The notes below the pieces were generated by a model, which was not told where the DNA came from, did no database searches, and was given only the letters and a program-made list of their open reading frames with translations. The position numbers were made by a program, and so were the translations under genes. This document shows positions 1 through 7,823 of a stretch of DNA of 64,000 nucleotides, one piece after another. Numbering within the stretch: position 1 is the stretch's first letter; each line of letters opens with the position of its first letter. Source of the stretch: JABCPE02 sp963518845 (GTDB lineage Bacteria; Bacteroidota; Bacteroidia; Flavobacteriales; Weeksellaceae); assembly GCA_963518845.1 (NCBI GenBank), contig CAUQKV010000004.1, forward strand, positions 21,756 through 85,755, in the 5' to 3' direction.

Positions 1-2007
1 AAATTCATGGGACTGGTCAAAGTAAATAATGACGGCAAAACGCAGGAATGTTTCAAGCTTTCTTATAAAAACGGCGACTTGCTGTATGTGAGCATTCACT
101 CTCTGCACAAAATCTCAAAATACAACGGCTCGGAAGGCAAAGAAATCGCCCTTTCCAAACTGGGCTCTCCTGCTTGGAAAAACCTTAAACAAAAGACCAA
201 AGCGAAAGTAAAACAAATAGCTTTTGACCTAATAAAACTCTACGCACAGAGAAAAACCTCCAAAGGTTTTGCCTTCTCGCCAGACACCTATCTGCAAGAT
301 GAGCTGGAAGCGAGTTTCATCTACGAAGACACGCCAGACCAAGAGAAAGCGACCCATGATGTAAAAAAAGACATGGAGGCAGAAACCATTATGGACAGAC
401 TTATCTGCGGTGATGTAGGTTTCGGAAAAACAGAGGTCGCTATCCGTGCAGCCTTCAAAGCGGCGACCGATGGCAAGCAGGTGGCGGTGCTGGTTCCTAC
501 GACCATTTTGGCGTTTCAGCATTTTAGGAGTTTTACGGAAAGGCTGAAAGATTTTCCTATCAATGTTTCTTATCTCAATCGTTTCCGAACGGCAAAACAG
601 AAAAAAGAAACGCTGGAAGGCTTGGAAAGCGGTAAAATAGACATTGTGATAGGAACGCATCAGCTGGTTTCGGATAAAGTGAAATTCAAGGATTTAGGGC
701 TTTTAATCATTGATGAAGAGCATAAATTCGGAGTAAATGTAAAAGACAAACTTAAAACCCTGAAAACCAACATAGACACACTTACCCTGACTGCTACGCC
801 AATTCCAAGGACATTACAGTTTTCGCTAATGGCAGCAAGGGATTTATCCGTAATAAAAACACCGCCACCGAACCGACAGCCTGTGGAAACCCAGCTGATA
901 GGCTTCGATGAAGAAACGCTGAGAGATGCCATCTCTTACGAACTTCAAAGAGATGGGCAGGTGTATTTCATTAACAATAGAATTGACAATTTAAAGGAAA
1001 TCGCTGGTCTTGTCCAAAGGCTCGTTCCTGATGCCAGAATCATCACTGGACACGGACAGCTGGACGGAAAAGAGCTGGAAGAAAGAGTTTTGGACTTTAT
1101 GGATGGGAAATATGATGTTCTCATCTCTACGACCATCGTAGAAAGCGGCGTGGATGTACCGAATGCGAATACTATTTTCATCAATGATGCTCAGAGATTC
1201 GGGATTGCAGACCTCCACCAGATGCGCGGCCGTGTGGGCAGAAGCGACAGAAAGGCCTTTTGCTACCTCATCACGCCGCCGTATGATATGATAACCTCCG
1301 ATGCTAGAAAACGACTGGAAGCGATAGAGCAGTTTTCGGATTTGGGAAGTGGATTCCAGATTGCGATGAAAGACTTGGAAATCCGTGGCGCTGGGGATTT
1401 ACTCGGTGCAGAGCAGAGCGGATTTATCAACGAAATGGGCTTTGAAACTTACCAAAAACTTATGCAGGAGGCTTTGGAGGAGCTTCAGGATGATGAGTCA
1501 TTTGAGGAATTATTTAATAATGAAGAAGACAGGAAAAAACTTTTAAAATCAGTAAAAGAAGTGAACATCGACACTGATTTTGAGCTGATGCTGCCTGACC
1601 ATTATGTAGATTCCACCTCGGAGAGGCTTCTCCTCTACCAGAGATTGGCCGAAATAGAAAACAAACAGGATTTGGAAAAGTTCCAAAACGAGCTGGAAGA
1701 CCGCTTCGGAAAACTACCAGAAGAAGCCGTGAATTTACTGAAATCTGTGGAGCTGAAATGGCTCGCCGCAGAGATAGGTTTTGAGAAAATAGTGATGAAA
1801 AAAGGTGTATTTTTAGGATATTTCCCAGACAATCCACAGGACAAATTTTATCAAAGTGAAAAATTCAAACACCTGCTGAATTATCTGACACAAAACCCAA
1901 GCCAAGCCCAGCTGAAAGAGAAAAATAACCAGCTGCTCATGCGAAAAGACAACATGGAAAGCGTGGAGGAAGTAACTAATGTAATAGAACAAATTTTATT
2001 ACAATAG
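1..2007 (+). CDS. mfd: Transcription-repair coupling factor Mfd (5' part outside window)
   Basis: Mfd is the DNA translocase that pushes stalled RNA polymerase off DNA and recruits UvrA/UvrB for nucleotide excision repair. The frame is open to base 1, so the ATG at 7 is internal; 668 C-terminal residues of a protein that is usually about 1100 long are visible. Numbered from that ATG, one sees the RNA-polymerase-interacting domain (about 1-60, with VSIHSLHKISKYNG), the first RecA lobe with Walker A GDVGFGKTE (about 135-143), IIDEEHKFG and TATPIPRTL, then the second lobe with STTIVESGVDVPNAN and QMRGRVGR, and finally the C-terminal regulatory domain. The stop codon lies one base from the convergent gene downstream, so there is no room for a terminator of its own. 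Identity is firm. Confidence 0.97.
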   Translation, partial: KFMGLVKVNNDGKTQECFKLSYKNGDLLYVSIHSLHKISKYNGSEGKEIALSKLGSPAWKNLKQKTKAKVKQIAFDLIKLYAQRKTSKGFAFSPDTYLQDELEASFIYEDTPDQEKATHDVKKDMEAETIMDRLICGDVGFGKTEVAIRAAFKAATDGKQVAVLVPTTILAFQHFRSFTERLKDFPINVSYLNRFRTAKQKKETLEGLESGKIDIVIGTHQLVSDKVKFKDLGLLIIDEEHKFGVNVKDKLKTLKTNIDTLTLTATPIPRTLQFSLMAARDLSVIKTPPPNRQPVETQLIGFDEETLRDAISYELQRDGQVYFINNRIDNLKEIAGLVQRLVPDARIITGHGQLDGKELEERVLDFMDGKYDVLISTTIVESGVDVPNANTIFINDAQRFGIADLHQMRGRVGRSDRKAFCYLITPPYDMITSDARKRLEAIEQFSDLGSGFQIAMKDLEIRGAGDLLGAEQSGFINEMGFETYQKLMQEALEELQDDESFEELFNNEEDRKKLLKSVKEVNIDTDFELMLPDHYVDSTSERLLLYQRLAEIENKQDLEKFQNELEDRFGKLPEEAVNLLKSVELKWLAAEIGFEKIVMKKGVFLGYFPDNPQDKFYQSEKFKHLLNYLTQNPSQAQLKEKNNQLLMRKDNMESVEEVTNVIEQILLQ

Positions 2008-2008
2008 A

Positions 2009-2476
2009 CTAGGGAGTATGAATAATCTTTTTACATTGTATTTTAAGTGGCTCTCTTCCATATTTCTTACTAAACTCTAGTTTCATTCTAGTCACATCCA
2101 CTCCTCCTCTGGGAACTTTAGATGATACTATAAATCCTAATATTTTATTTTTAGATAATGATGATATGTGATTGCTTTTTATGTAAGATATCGTATCTTT
2201 AATTTGTTCAAAAGCCTTTTTTATATCGCTCCCTTTCAACTCTACAAAATAAAACTCTGTCTCTCCTTGCAAACATTCATAATCGCGAATAAACAAATAG
2301 TCACATTTATTAACTTGTTTACAAGATATAAGACAATCATCTATATGAACTTTTAAATAATATGTTTCTGAACATTTTATTTCAAACTTTTTTCCATTTT
2401 CTTGTGCAACTTTATTTCTTTTAGTATCACAACAATTTGGAAACTTGGTTTTCATTTTTTCTATACTATCCTTCAT
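2009..2476 (-). CDS. Small Cys-rich protein with PD-(D/E)XK-like motif, partner of ATPase
   Basis: A 155-residue protein I do not recognise as a named family. Its start overlaps the end of the upstream ATPase gene (2466-3662) by 11 bases, so the two are almost certainly translated as a pair. Visible features are a run of cysteines (C15, C16, C35, C48, C52, C58, C68) and the core D59-YLFI...FYFVELKG, giving D59, E79 and K81 in the order of a PD-(D/E)XK nuclease (D-x19-E-x-K), followed by a helix with Q91. The C-terminal half (KILGFIVSSKVPRGG) looks like a further strand and loop. The nuclease reading is inference from this short motif; a non-catalytic fold is possible. The gene is AT-rich and ends one base from the mfd stop, which suggests acquisition as a cassette. 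Confidence 0.7.
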   Translation of the reverse strand: MKDSIEKMKTKFPNCCDTKRNKVAQENGKKFEIKCSETYYLKVHIDDCLISCKQVNKCDYLFIRDYECLQGETEFYFVELKGSDIKKAFEQIKDTISYIKSNHISSLSKNKILGFIVSSKVPRGGVDVTRMKLEFSKKYGREPLKIQCKKIIHTP

Positions 2477-3662
2477 ATCTAATACTAATCAGTTTATCTA
2501 CATCTTCTGAAATTCTATCAGATACCTCATCTATAGCATTTACATCAATCCCCTTATATTCTTTATCAAGTAATGATATTACACCTCCTTCTTTTACTTC
2601 ATAAGCAGAAACTTCTTCAAAATCAATCCATTTATCTTCACTTATAATTTTTTCTATATCTTTCTTTCTCTCCTTTTTCTCTATTGCTGTATTATTAGCT
2701 AATATCAAATTATTAAAAACAGATAAAATATATGGACTATGAGTCGTTATAATTACTCTTGAATTTATTTCTTTGATTATAGAAACTATATGTTCTAATA
2801 ATCCTCTTTGCCGATTAGGAAATAAACTAATTTCAGGCTCTTCTATACATATAGTTTTTAATCTCATTTCTTTTTGAGGTTTTTCTTTTTTCTTATCTAA
2901 TAAGTCTCTTAAAACAATAACTAAAGGAAGTATAGCCTGAATTCCACTAGAAGCATTTCTAATTTCTATATCTTTTCCCCCACATTTTATATACTCTCGC
3001 TTATCATTTTTATCTCTATGATAAACAAATTTCAAATCGGAATATTCTAAATTTGAAATATTATTTTTAGCCACTTCATAATACCTTGCGAAATGAAGAT
3101 ATAATTTAGAAATATTAATTTCATTAGCCCATAAACCTGCAAGAGAATCTCCTACCATTGAAAAAAATATTCTTTCTGCAGGTATATATAAAGGTCTCAT
3201 ATTTTGTAGCATATCTAAAGTATCTTTGGTTTTTTCTATAACTTCTTCCAATTGTTTTTTCCCTTCATTATTTAAAACTTGAAATAAAGAATCTTTTATT
3301 ATTAATGTTTTAGATAACTCTTCTTCCATATATATGTCAAACTCTGAAACACTTTCCTCACCTATCTTTATTACATTATTATTTAATAGAATATCTCCAT
3401 GTATTTTAACATAATACTCCTCAAAAAAGTGATATTCAATTATAGAGTTTTCATTCAAATAAGGTATATTATATTTTTCCAATTTATCCTTAAAACTTTT
3501 TATATCTTTCACTCCAATCAACAAACATTCCTGAAAAATACAAATCAATTTAGCTATAACACTTTTCCCCGTAGATGTATCTCCTATTAAAACAATATAT
3601 TTTTTTAGTTCTATTTCCACATCTGAAATAGGTCCGAAATTTTTAATAATAAGTTTTTCCAT
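2466..3662 (-). CDS. OLD-like / AAA_15-type ABC-family ATPase
   Basis: A 398-residue ATPase of the SMC/ABC-like class used by many defence systems (compare the AAA_15/AAA_21 families, OLD, PtuA of Septu, AriA of PARIS). Walker A is GDTSTGKS (27-34). The segment YIPAERIFFSMV (159-170) is a typical family block. The ABC-like signature is ASSGIQ (237-242), Walker B is ICIEEPE (271-277), and the switch histidine is in ITTHSPY (about 305-311). There is no TOPRIM domain at the C-terminus, so it is not a classical OLD nuclease; the effector is probably the overlapping 155-residue product downstream. A TATCTTTG box at 3695-3688 sits about 25 bases upstream of the ATG. The DNA is more AT-rich than the flanking core genes. 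The family call is firm; a role in defence is inference. Confidence 0.88.
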   Translation of the reverse strand: MEKLIIKNFGPISDVEIELKKYIVLIGDTSTGKSVIAKLICIFQECLLIGVKDIKSFKDKLEKYNIPYLNENSIIEYHFFEEYYVKIHGDILLNNNVIKIGEESVSEFDIYMEEELSKTLIIKDSLFQVLNNEGKKQLEEVIEKTKDTLDMLQNMRPLYIPAERIFFSMVGDSLAGLWANEINISKLYLHFARYYEVAKNNISNLEYSDLKFVYHRDKNDKREYIKCGGKDIEIRNASSGIQAILPLVIVLRDLLDKKKEKPQKEMRLKTICIEEPEISLFPNRQRGLLEHIVSIIKEINSRVIITTHSPYILSVFNNLILANNTAIEKKERKKDIEKIISEDKWIDFEEVSAYEVKEGGVISLLDKEYKGIDVNAIDEVSDRISEDVDKLISIRYEG

Positions 3663-3687
3663 GTATCAAAATGTTTCTACATTTATG

Positions 3688-3695
3688 CAAAGATA
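3688..3695 (-). promoter_or_regulatory. -7 box of the ATPase/nuclease-like pair
   Basis: On the minus strand this reads TATCTTTG, an exact match to the Bacteroidota -7 consensus TAnnTTTG, with the start codon about 25 bases downstream. No good TTG was found at the usual -33 distance, so the call rests on one box. Confidence 0.5.
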
Positions 3696-3750
3696 TTCTA
3701 AATTTCATTAGAATTATAGAATTAATTACAAATATTCATAAATTTAATAA

Positions 3751-3779
3751 TTGTATATTAAAATTATTTATTATTTTTG
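3751..3779 (+). promoter_or_regulatory. Promoter of the archaeal-type AAA ATPase
   Basis: TTG at 3751-3753, an 18-base spacer and TATTTTTG at 3772-3779 fit the Bacteroidota primary-sigma pattern. The expected transcription start (about 3785) falls at the beginning of the three 15-base repeats, which therefore lie in the leader. Confidence 0.5.
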
Positions 3780-3783
3780 TCTC

Positions 3784-3828
3784 ACCAAACGGTAAGTTAC
3801 TAAATGGTAAGTTACCAAAATGGAAGTT
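3784..3828 (+). repeat. Three 15-base direct repeats in the leader of the AAA ATPase
   Basis: Three consecutive units are seen: ACCAAACGGTAAGTT (3784-3798), ACTAAATGGTAAGTT (3799-3813) and a looser ACCAAAATGGAAGTT (3814-3828). They end eight bases before the preferred ATG of the ATPase at 3837. They could be an operator, a translation-control element, or a mark left by a mobile cassette. An upstream ATG at 3804 within the second unit is in frame with the gene, which makes a wrongly extended start easy to call. Confidence 0.75.
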
Positions 3829-3836
3829 TTATAATT

Positions 3837-4973
3837 ATGGGAGAATTATCACCTTTTTCTTTTGGGCATATTGTTAATCTTCAGGCTTTTACTAACAGAG
3901 AAGAGGAACTACAAAAACTAAAAAAAAACCTAATCAGCGGTGTAAATACCATTATCATTTCACCGAGAAGATGGGGGAAATCTTCATTGGTTGCCAAGGC
4001 GATTGCAGAAATCAACAGAGAAGAGCTCAACTACAAAACCGTAAAAATAGACTTGTTTTCGGCTAATTCAGAGCATGAATTTTTGGAAATTTTCGCACGA
4101 GAAATCATCAAAGCAAGTTCCACAAAATGGGAAGAATGGACAAATAATGCCCGTGAAGTTTTCAAAAATCTCATTCCTAAAATCAGCATCGGCATACAGC
4201 CTGATAGTGATTTTAGTCTTTCTTTTGATTGGGAAGAAGTTAAAAAACACAGCCTTGAAATTCTAAATTTACCCGAAGTTTTAGCAGAAAAAAAGGGCGT
4301 AAAATTCATTATTTGTATCGATGAATTTCAGAACCTAGCCCAGTATCATGATTTTGAAACTTTAGAAAAGAAAATGCGATCTGTATGGCAGCAGCAGAAA
4401 AATGTGGTCTACTGTCTCTATGGAAGCAAAAGACACATGATGACTGACATTTTCAGCAAACCCTCCAAGCCCTTCTACCGCTTCGGAGACTTGTTTCTGC
4501 TACCAAAAATTAAAAAAGAAAAATGGATTCCTTTTATAATGGAGAATTTCCACAAGACCAATAAAAAAATTTCAGCAGAATTTGCAGAAAAAATAGCAGA
4601 TTTGATGAAAAATCATTCTTGGTATGTTCAGCAGTTCTCTTACTATATCTGGAGCGAAACGGAGAAAGAAGTGACAGAAGAGGTTTTCAAAAACGCGTTA
4701 TCTCGTTTAATCCAAAGCAACATTCCGTTTTTCCAACAGATTATAGAAGAACTCAGCAATACGCAGATTAACTTTATAAAAGCTTTGGTGAAAAAAGAAA
4801 AACAACTTTCTTCCAAATCCACTTTGGAAAAATACCAAATGGGAACTTCGGCATCTGTATCGAAAAATAGAAATATTCTTTTGCAGAAGGATTTAATCCA
4901 TAAAGAAGAAAACTCGTACGAGTTGCTTGACCCTGTGTTTGAACTTTGGTTTAAGCAAGTATATTTTTTATAA
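3837..4973 (+). CDS. Archaeal-type AAA ATPase (ATPase_2-like, STAND/Orc-like)
   Basis: An ATP-binding protein of about 378 residues. It opens with the family-typical SPFSFGHIVN...FTNREEELQKL, then a variant P-loop ISPRRWGKSSLV, a Walker B-like FIICIDEFQNL, a sensor-like CLYGSKRHMM, and a C-terminal winged-helix region (TLEKYQMGTSASVSKNRNILLQKDLI) ending in DPVFELWFKQ. I chose ATG 3837 over the in-frame ATG 3804 because the latter lies inside the leader repeats and adds residues (VSYQNGSFII) that precede the conserved N-terminus. Such ATPases are scattered in archaea and Bacteroidota, often as single genes; their substrate is unknown. It is divergent from the ATPase/nuclease-like pair and part of the same AT-rich block. 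The fold is clear, the function is not. Confidence 0.85.
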   Translation: MGELSPFSFGHIVNLQAFTNREEELQKLKKNLISGVNTIIISPRRWGKSSLVAKAIAEINREELNYKTVKIDLFSANSEHEFLEIFAREIIKASSTKWEEWTNNAREVFKNLIPKISIGIQPDSDFSLSFDWEEVKKHSLEILNLPEVLAEKKGVKFIICIDEFQNLAQYHDFETLEKKMRSVWQQQKNVVYCLYGSKRHMMTDIFSKPSKPFYRFGDLFLLPKIKKEKWIPFIMENFHKTNKKISAEFAEKIADLMKNHSWYVQQFSYYIWSETEKEVTEEVFKNALSRLIQSNIPFFQQIIEELSNTQINFIKALVKKEKQLSSKSTLEKYQMGTSASVSKNRNILLQKDLIHKEENSYELLDPVFELWFKQVYFL

Positions 4974-5007
4974 AAAAACCTCCCAAAAATAGGGAGGCTT
5001 TTATTTT
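4972..5007. terminator. Bidirectional terminator
   Basis: CCTCCC (4979-4984) and GGGAGG (4992-4997) form a hairpin flanked by A-run and T-run, so it can stop both the AAA ATPase (+) and the lipoprotein gene (-). Confidence 0.85.
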
Positions 5008-5813
5008 TATCTATTATAAATATAGATATCTATCATTTCTGGTGGTATGCTTCTAGTATATGATTGCCTTGCTATTCTTTTGGTTGGATAGCCATCTGCA
5101 TTATACTCATAAGAAATATTGGTTACATTTTTAGTACCATTTATAGTTTGCTCCATACGAGTAACATTGTTAGTACCCACAGCGTACCCCTCTTCTAAAT
5201 GCAAGGCAGACAAACCTCTTACATTTCTAAATGGCGTTTTTTTATCATCATACTCAAATATAGTTGTTGTAATATTAGTACTTCCATACCCATTAGTAGC
5301 TTTTTCTTCTCGTTTAGAAATATTACCATTTTTTAATGTATAAACAATAGTACTATTTATTGTATCATTTAAAAGACTACCATTATTAACTTTATAACTC
5401 TGGTTTACAGTTATTTCTCCACTTCTTGCATAACTATAAGATCTATAAGTTTCTGTACCATAACCAGTTACTGGATCTATATTTGTTTTTTTAGAATAGA
5501 GTAGTTTTCCATCTTCTCTATATTCATACTCTGTGATTTCTCCATCTTCTTCTTTAATAGATACTATTTTATCTCCTTTATAAACAATAGTAGATTTTAT
5601 CTTATCACCTGATTCTTCATATCTTCCATTACTTTCTATTAATTTATCTCCATCATAAGATAAATTGAGATAAATCTTTTCCCCATCCTCATCCATAGTT
5701 TCCATTTTTATAGGGAGTGTAACTGATGTACTTACACTTCCATCATCACTCCTATCACTAGAACAAGACAAAAGGCACATGCCCATCAAAATAGATAAAA
5801 CTAATTTTTTCAT
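5007..5813 (-). CDS. Lipoprotein with YD/RHS-like strand repeats
   Basis: A predicted lipoprotein of 268 residues. I place the start at the ATG at 5813 (MKKLVLSILMGMCLLSC), where a lipobox LLSC gives a short signal peptide; the longer frame from 5840 would add VENKFYFF before the positive start. The mature part is a series of beta-strand units such as YKGDKIVSIKEEDG, YEYREDGKLLYSK, SYEYNADGYPTKRIA, which resemble the short YD-type repeats of Bacteroidota surface lipoproteins. No catalytic motif is visible. It is AT-rich, sits at the end of the accessory block, and is convergent with the AAA ATPase. Function unknown. Confidence 0.8.
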   Translation of the reverse strand: MKKLVLSILMGMCLLSCSSDRSDDGSVSTSVTLPIKMETMDEDGEKIYLNLSYDGDKLIESNGRYEESGDKIKSTIVYKGDKIVSIKEEDGEITEYEYREDGKLLYSKKTNIDPVTGYGTETYRSYSYARSGEITVNQSYKVNNGSLLNDTINSTIVYTLKNGNISKREEKATNGYGSTNITTTIFEYDDKKTPFRNVRGLSALHLEEGYAVGTNNVTRMEQTINGTKNVTNISYEYNADGYPTKRIARQSYTRSIPPEMIDIYIYNR

Positions 5814-5980
5814 AAAAAAATAAAATTTATTTTCCACCAAAGTCCTAAAAATGGGTTATACTAATTATATACAAAAAAGCGAGGACTTTTTAGTTTTACT
5901 TGATTTTCAATATTTTCGAAATCATCCAAACACCAAAATAAAAACTAACACTTTCTTTTTTAATCATTAAATTTCTCGCT

Positions 5981-6009
5981 CAAAGATACAAAACATATTT
6001 ATATCTTTG
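5981..6009. promoter_or_regulatory. Inverted pair of -7 boxes upstream of pth
   Basis: CAAAGATA (5981-5988) and TATCTTTG (6002-6009) are perfect inverted copies 13 bases apart. The plus-strand copy is well placed for pth (ATG at 6040). The minus-strand copy could drive the lipoprotein gene (ATG 5813) through a long leader, or the pair may be a palindromic site. Confidence 0.5.
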
Positions 6010-6039
6010 CTTCCGATTTTCATCATAGAATAAATTAAA

Positions 6040-6603
6040 ATGAAATACTTAATTTTAGGAATAGGAAACAAAGGCGAAAAATACGAAAATACAAGGCATA
6101 ACATCGGTTTTAAAATCGTGGAGAGAGTTGCCGAAAAAATAGAAGCGAAATTCAGCTCTGCAAACTACGGATGGACAGCCGAGGGAAAATACAAAGGCAG
6201 AAAAGTAATTCTTTTAAAACCAGACACTTATGTGAATCTCTCTGGAAATGCTCTAAAATTCTGGATGCAGAAAGAAAACATTCCTTTGGAAAATATCCTC
6301 GTCGTGACAGATGATTTGGCGCTGCCTTTCGGTGCTTTACGCCTAAAATCAAAGGGTTCTGATGCTGGGCACAACGGTCTGAAAAACATTCAGGAAATGA
6401 TAAAAACCCAAAACTACGCCCGCCTAAGATTTGGGATTTCTTCCGATTTTGAAAAAGGCAGACAGATAGACTATGTCATTGGTGAATGGAGCGAGGAAGA
6501 AAATGAAAAACTCCCAGAGAGAATTGATAAGTTCGCAGATGCCTGCCTCTCCTTTGTCTTTGCAGGAATTACCAATACGATGAATACTTTTAACGGAAAA
6601 TAA
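6040..6603 (+). CDS. pth: Peptidyl-tRNA hydrolase
   Basis: Frees tRNA from peptidyl-tRNAs that drop off the ribosome. The 187-residue length matches the family. The catalytic layout is present: N10 and H20 in GIGNKGEKYENTRHNIGF, the aspartate in ILVVTDDLALPFG, and the tRNA-binding asparagine in SDAGHNGLKNI. A TATCTTTG box lies about 30 bases upstream. The gene precedes prfB on the same strand with a 54-base gap; both act in translation termination or rescue, though prfB has a -7 box of its own. Confidence 0.97.
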   Translation: MKYLILGIGNKGEKYENTRHNIGFKIVERVAEKIEAKFSSANYGWTAEGKYKGRKVILLKPDTYVNLSGNALKFWMQKENIPLENILVVTDDLALPFGALRLKSKGSDAGHNGLKNIQEMIKTQNYARLRFGISSDFEKGRQIDYVIGEWSEEENEKLPERIDKFADACLSFVFAGITNTMNTFNGK

Positions 6604-6657
6604 ATTTTTATTACTAAAATCACCAAAAAACTATTATTTTTGTAAAAATTTGAATTT

Positions 6658-7770
6658 GTGATTAGTAACGAGCAAATAAAAGACGCACAGACCCGAATAG
6701 AAGATTTATACAAATACCTTCAAATAGAGCGAAAAAAGGTAGAAATATCCAATGATGATGAGAAAACCGCTTCACCAGAATTTTGGGACAGCCCGAAAGA
6801 AGCCGAAGCATTCCTGAAACAGCTCCGCTCCAAAAAGAAATGGGTGGAAGAATATGAGGAAATCCATAAAGAATTTGAAGATTTACAAGTATTGGTAGAA
6901 TTTTCCAAAGAAGACCCAGACAGCGAAAAAGAAGTAGAAGACATCTTCCCAAAACTTCTTGAAAAAATAGAAAATCTGGAATTTAAAAATATGCTTTCCA
7001 GCGAAGGAGATGAGCTTTCTGCTGTCCTCCAAATCACGGCTGGAGCTGGTGGAACAGAGAGCTGCGACTGGGCATCTATGCTGATGAGAATGTACATCAT
7101 GTGGGCAGAAAAGCAGGGATACAGTGTGCGAGAGCTCAACTTCCAAGAAGGAGATGTAGCGGGTGTGAAAACGGTGACATTAGAGATAGATGGCGAATTT
7201 GCCTTCGGGTATCTAAAAGGTGAAAACGGCGTGCATCGTTTGGTGAGAATTTCTCCTTTTGACAGTAACGCAAAACGCCATACCAGCTTTGTTTCGGTTT
7301 ATGTTTATCCTTTGGTGGATGATACTATTGAGATTAATATCAATCCATCCGACATCACTTTTGAAACCATGAGAGCCAGCGGTGCGGGAGGGCAGAATGT
7401 AAACAAAGTAGAAACTGCCGTGCGACTTCGCCACCACCCTACGGGAATCATCATCGAAAACTCTGAAAGCCGTTCACAGCTTCAAAACAAAGAAAAAGCC
7501 ATGCAGCTCTTAAAATCAAGGCTTTACGAAATAGAATTGGAAGAAAGAAACAAGGCGCGAAACGAAATAGAAGCAGGAAAAATGAAAATAGAATGGGGCA
7601 GCCAGATTAGAAACTATGTGATGCATCCTTACAAATTGGTAAAAGATGTTCGCTCTGGCTATGAGACTTCCGATGTGGATGCCGTGATGAATGGCAACAT
7701 CACTCCTTTCCTAAAATCTTTCCTAATGGCAGAAGGACAAGGTGACGAAACTCATGATTTAACGATATAA
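6658..7770 (+). CDS. prfB: Peptide chain release factor 2, encoded in one frame
   Basis: RF2 reads UGA and UAA stops and triggers peptide release. The 370-residue product has the RF2-specific SPF tripeptide (VRISPFDSN) and the catalytic GGQ (RASGAGGQNVNK). The start is GTG at 6658; no alternative ATG exists near the N-terminus. A TATTTTTG box at 6635-6642 leaves only a very short leader. In many bacteria prfB needs a programmed +1 frameshift at CTT TGA after about 25 codons; here the corresponding spot reads CTT CAA (6718-6723) and the frame runs straight through, so that autoregulation is absent. Confidence 0.96.
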   Translation: MISNEQIKDAQTRIEDLYKYLQIERKKVEISNDDEKTASPEFWDSPKEAEAFLKQLRSKKKWVEEYEEIHKEFEDLQVLVEFSKEDPDSEKEVEDIFPKLLEKIENLEFKNMLSSEGDELSAVLQITAGAGGTESCDWASMLMRMYIMWAEKQGYSVRELNFQEGDVAGVKTVTLEIDGEFAFGYLKGENGVHRLVRISPFDSNAKRHTSFVSVYVYPLVDDTIEININPSDITFETMRASGAGGQNVNKVETAVRLRHHPTGIIIENSESRSQLQNKEKAMQLLKSRLYEIELEERNKARNEIEAGKMKIEWGSQIRNYVMHPYKLVKDVRSGYETSDVDAVMNGNITPFLKSFLMAEGQGDETHDLTI

Positions 7771-7823
7771 AATTTTACCGCTGATATTCTTAAATAAATT
7801 ATCTTTGTTGATTATTAGATTTT

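Noticed and set aside
229..1844. Several long minus-strand frames inside mfd
   Set aside because: They lie antiparallel to a clearly conserved gene and show no family-like sequence; they follow from mfd codon use.
3784..3828. Short CRISPR-like array
   Set aside because: The units are contiguous with no spacers, only 15 bases long, and no cas genes are in the window.
3804..3836. Upstream ATG at 3804 as start of the archaeal-type AAA ATPase
   Set aside because: It lies within the second 15-base repeat and only adds a translation of the repeats; the family N-terminus begins after ATG 3837.
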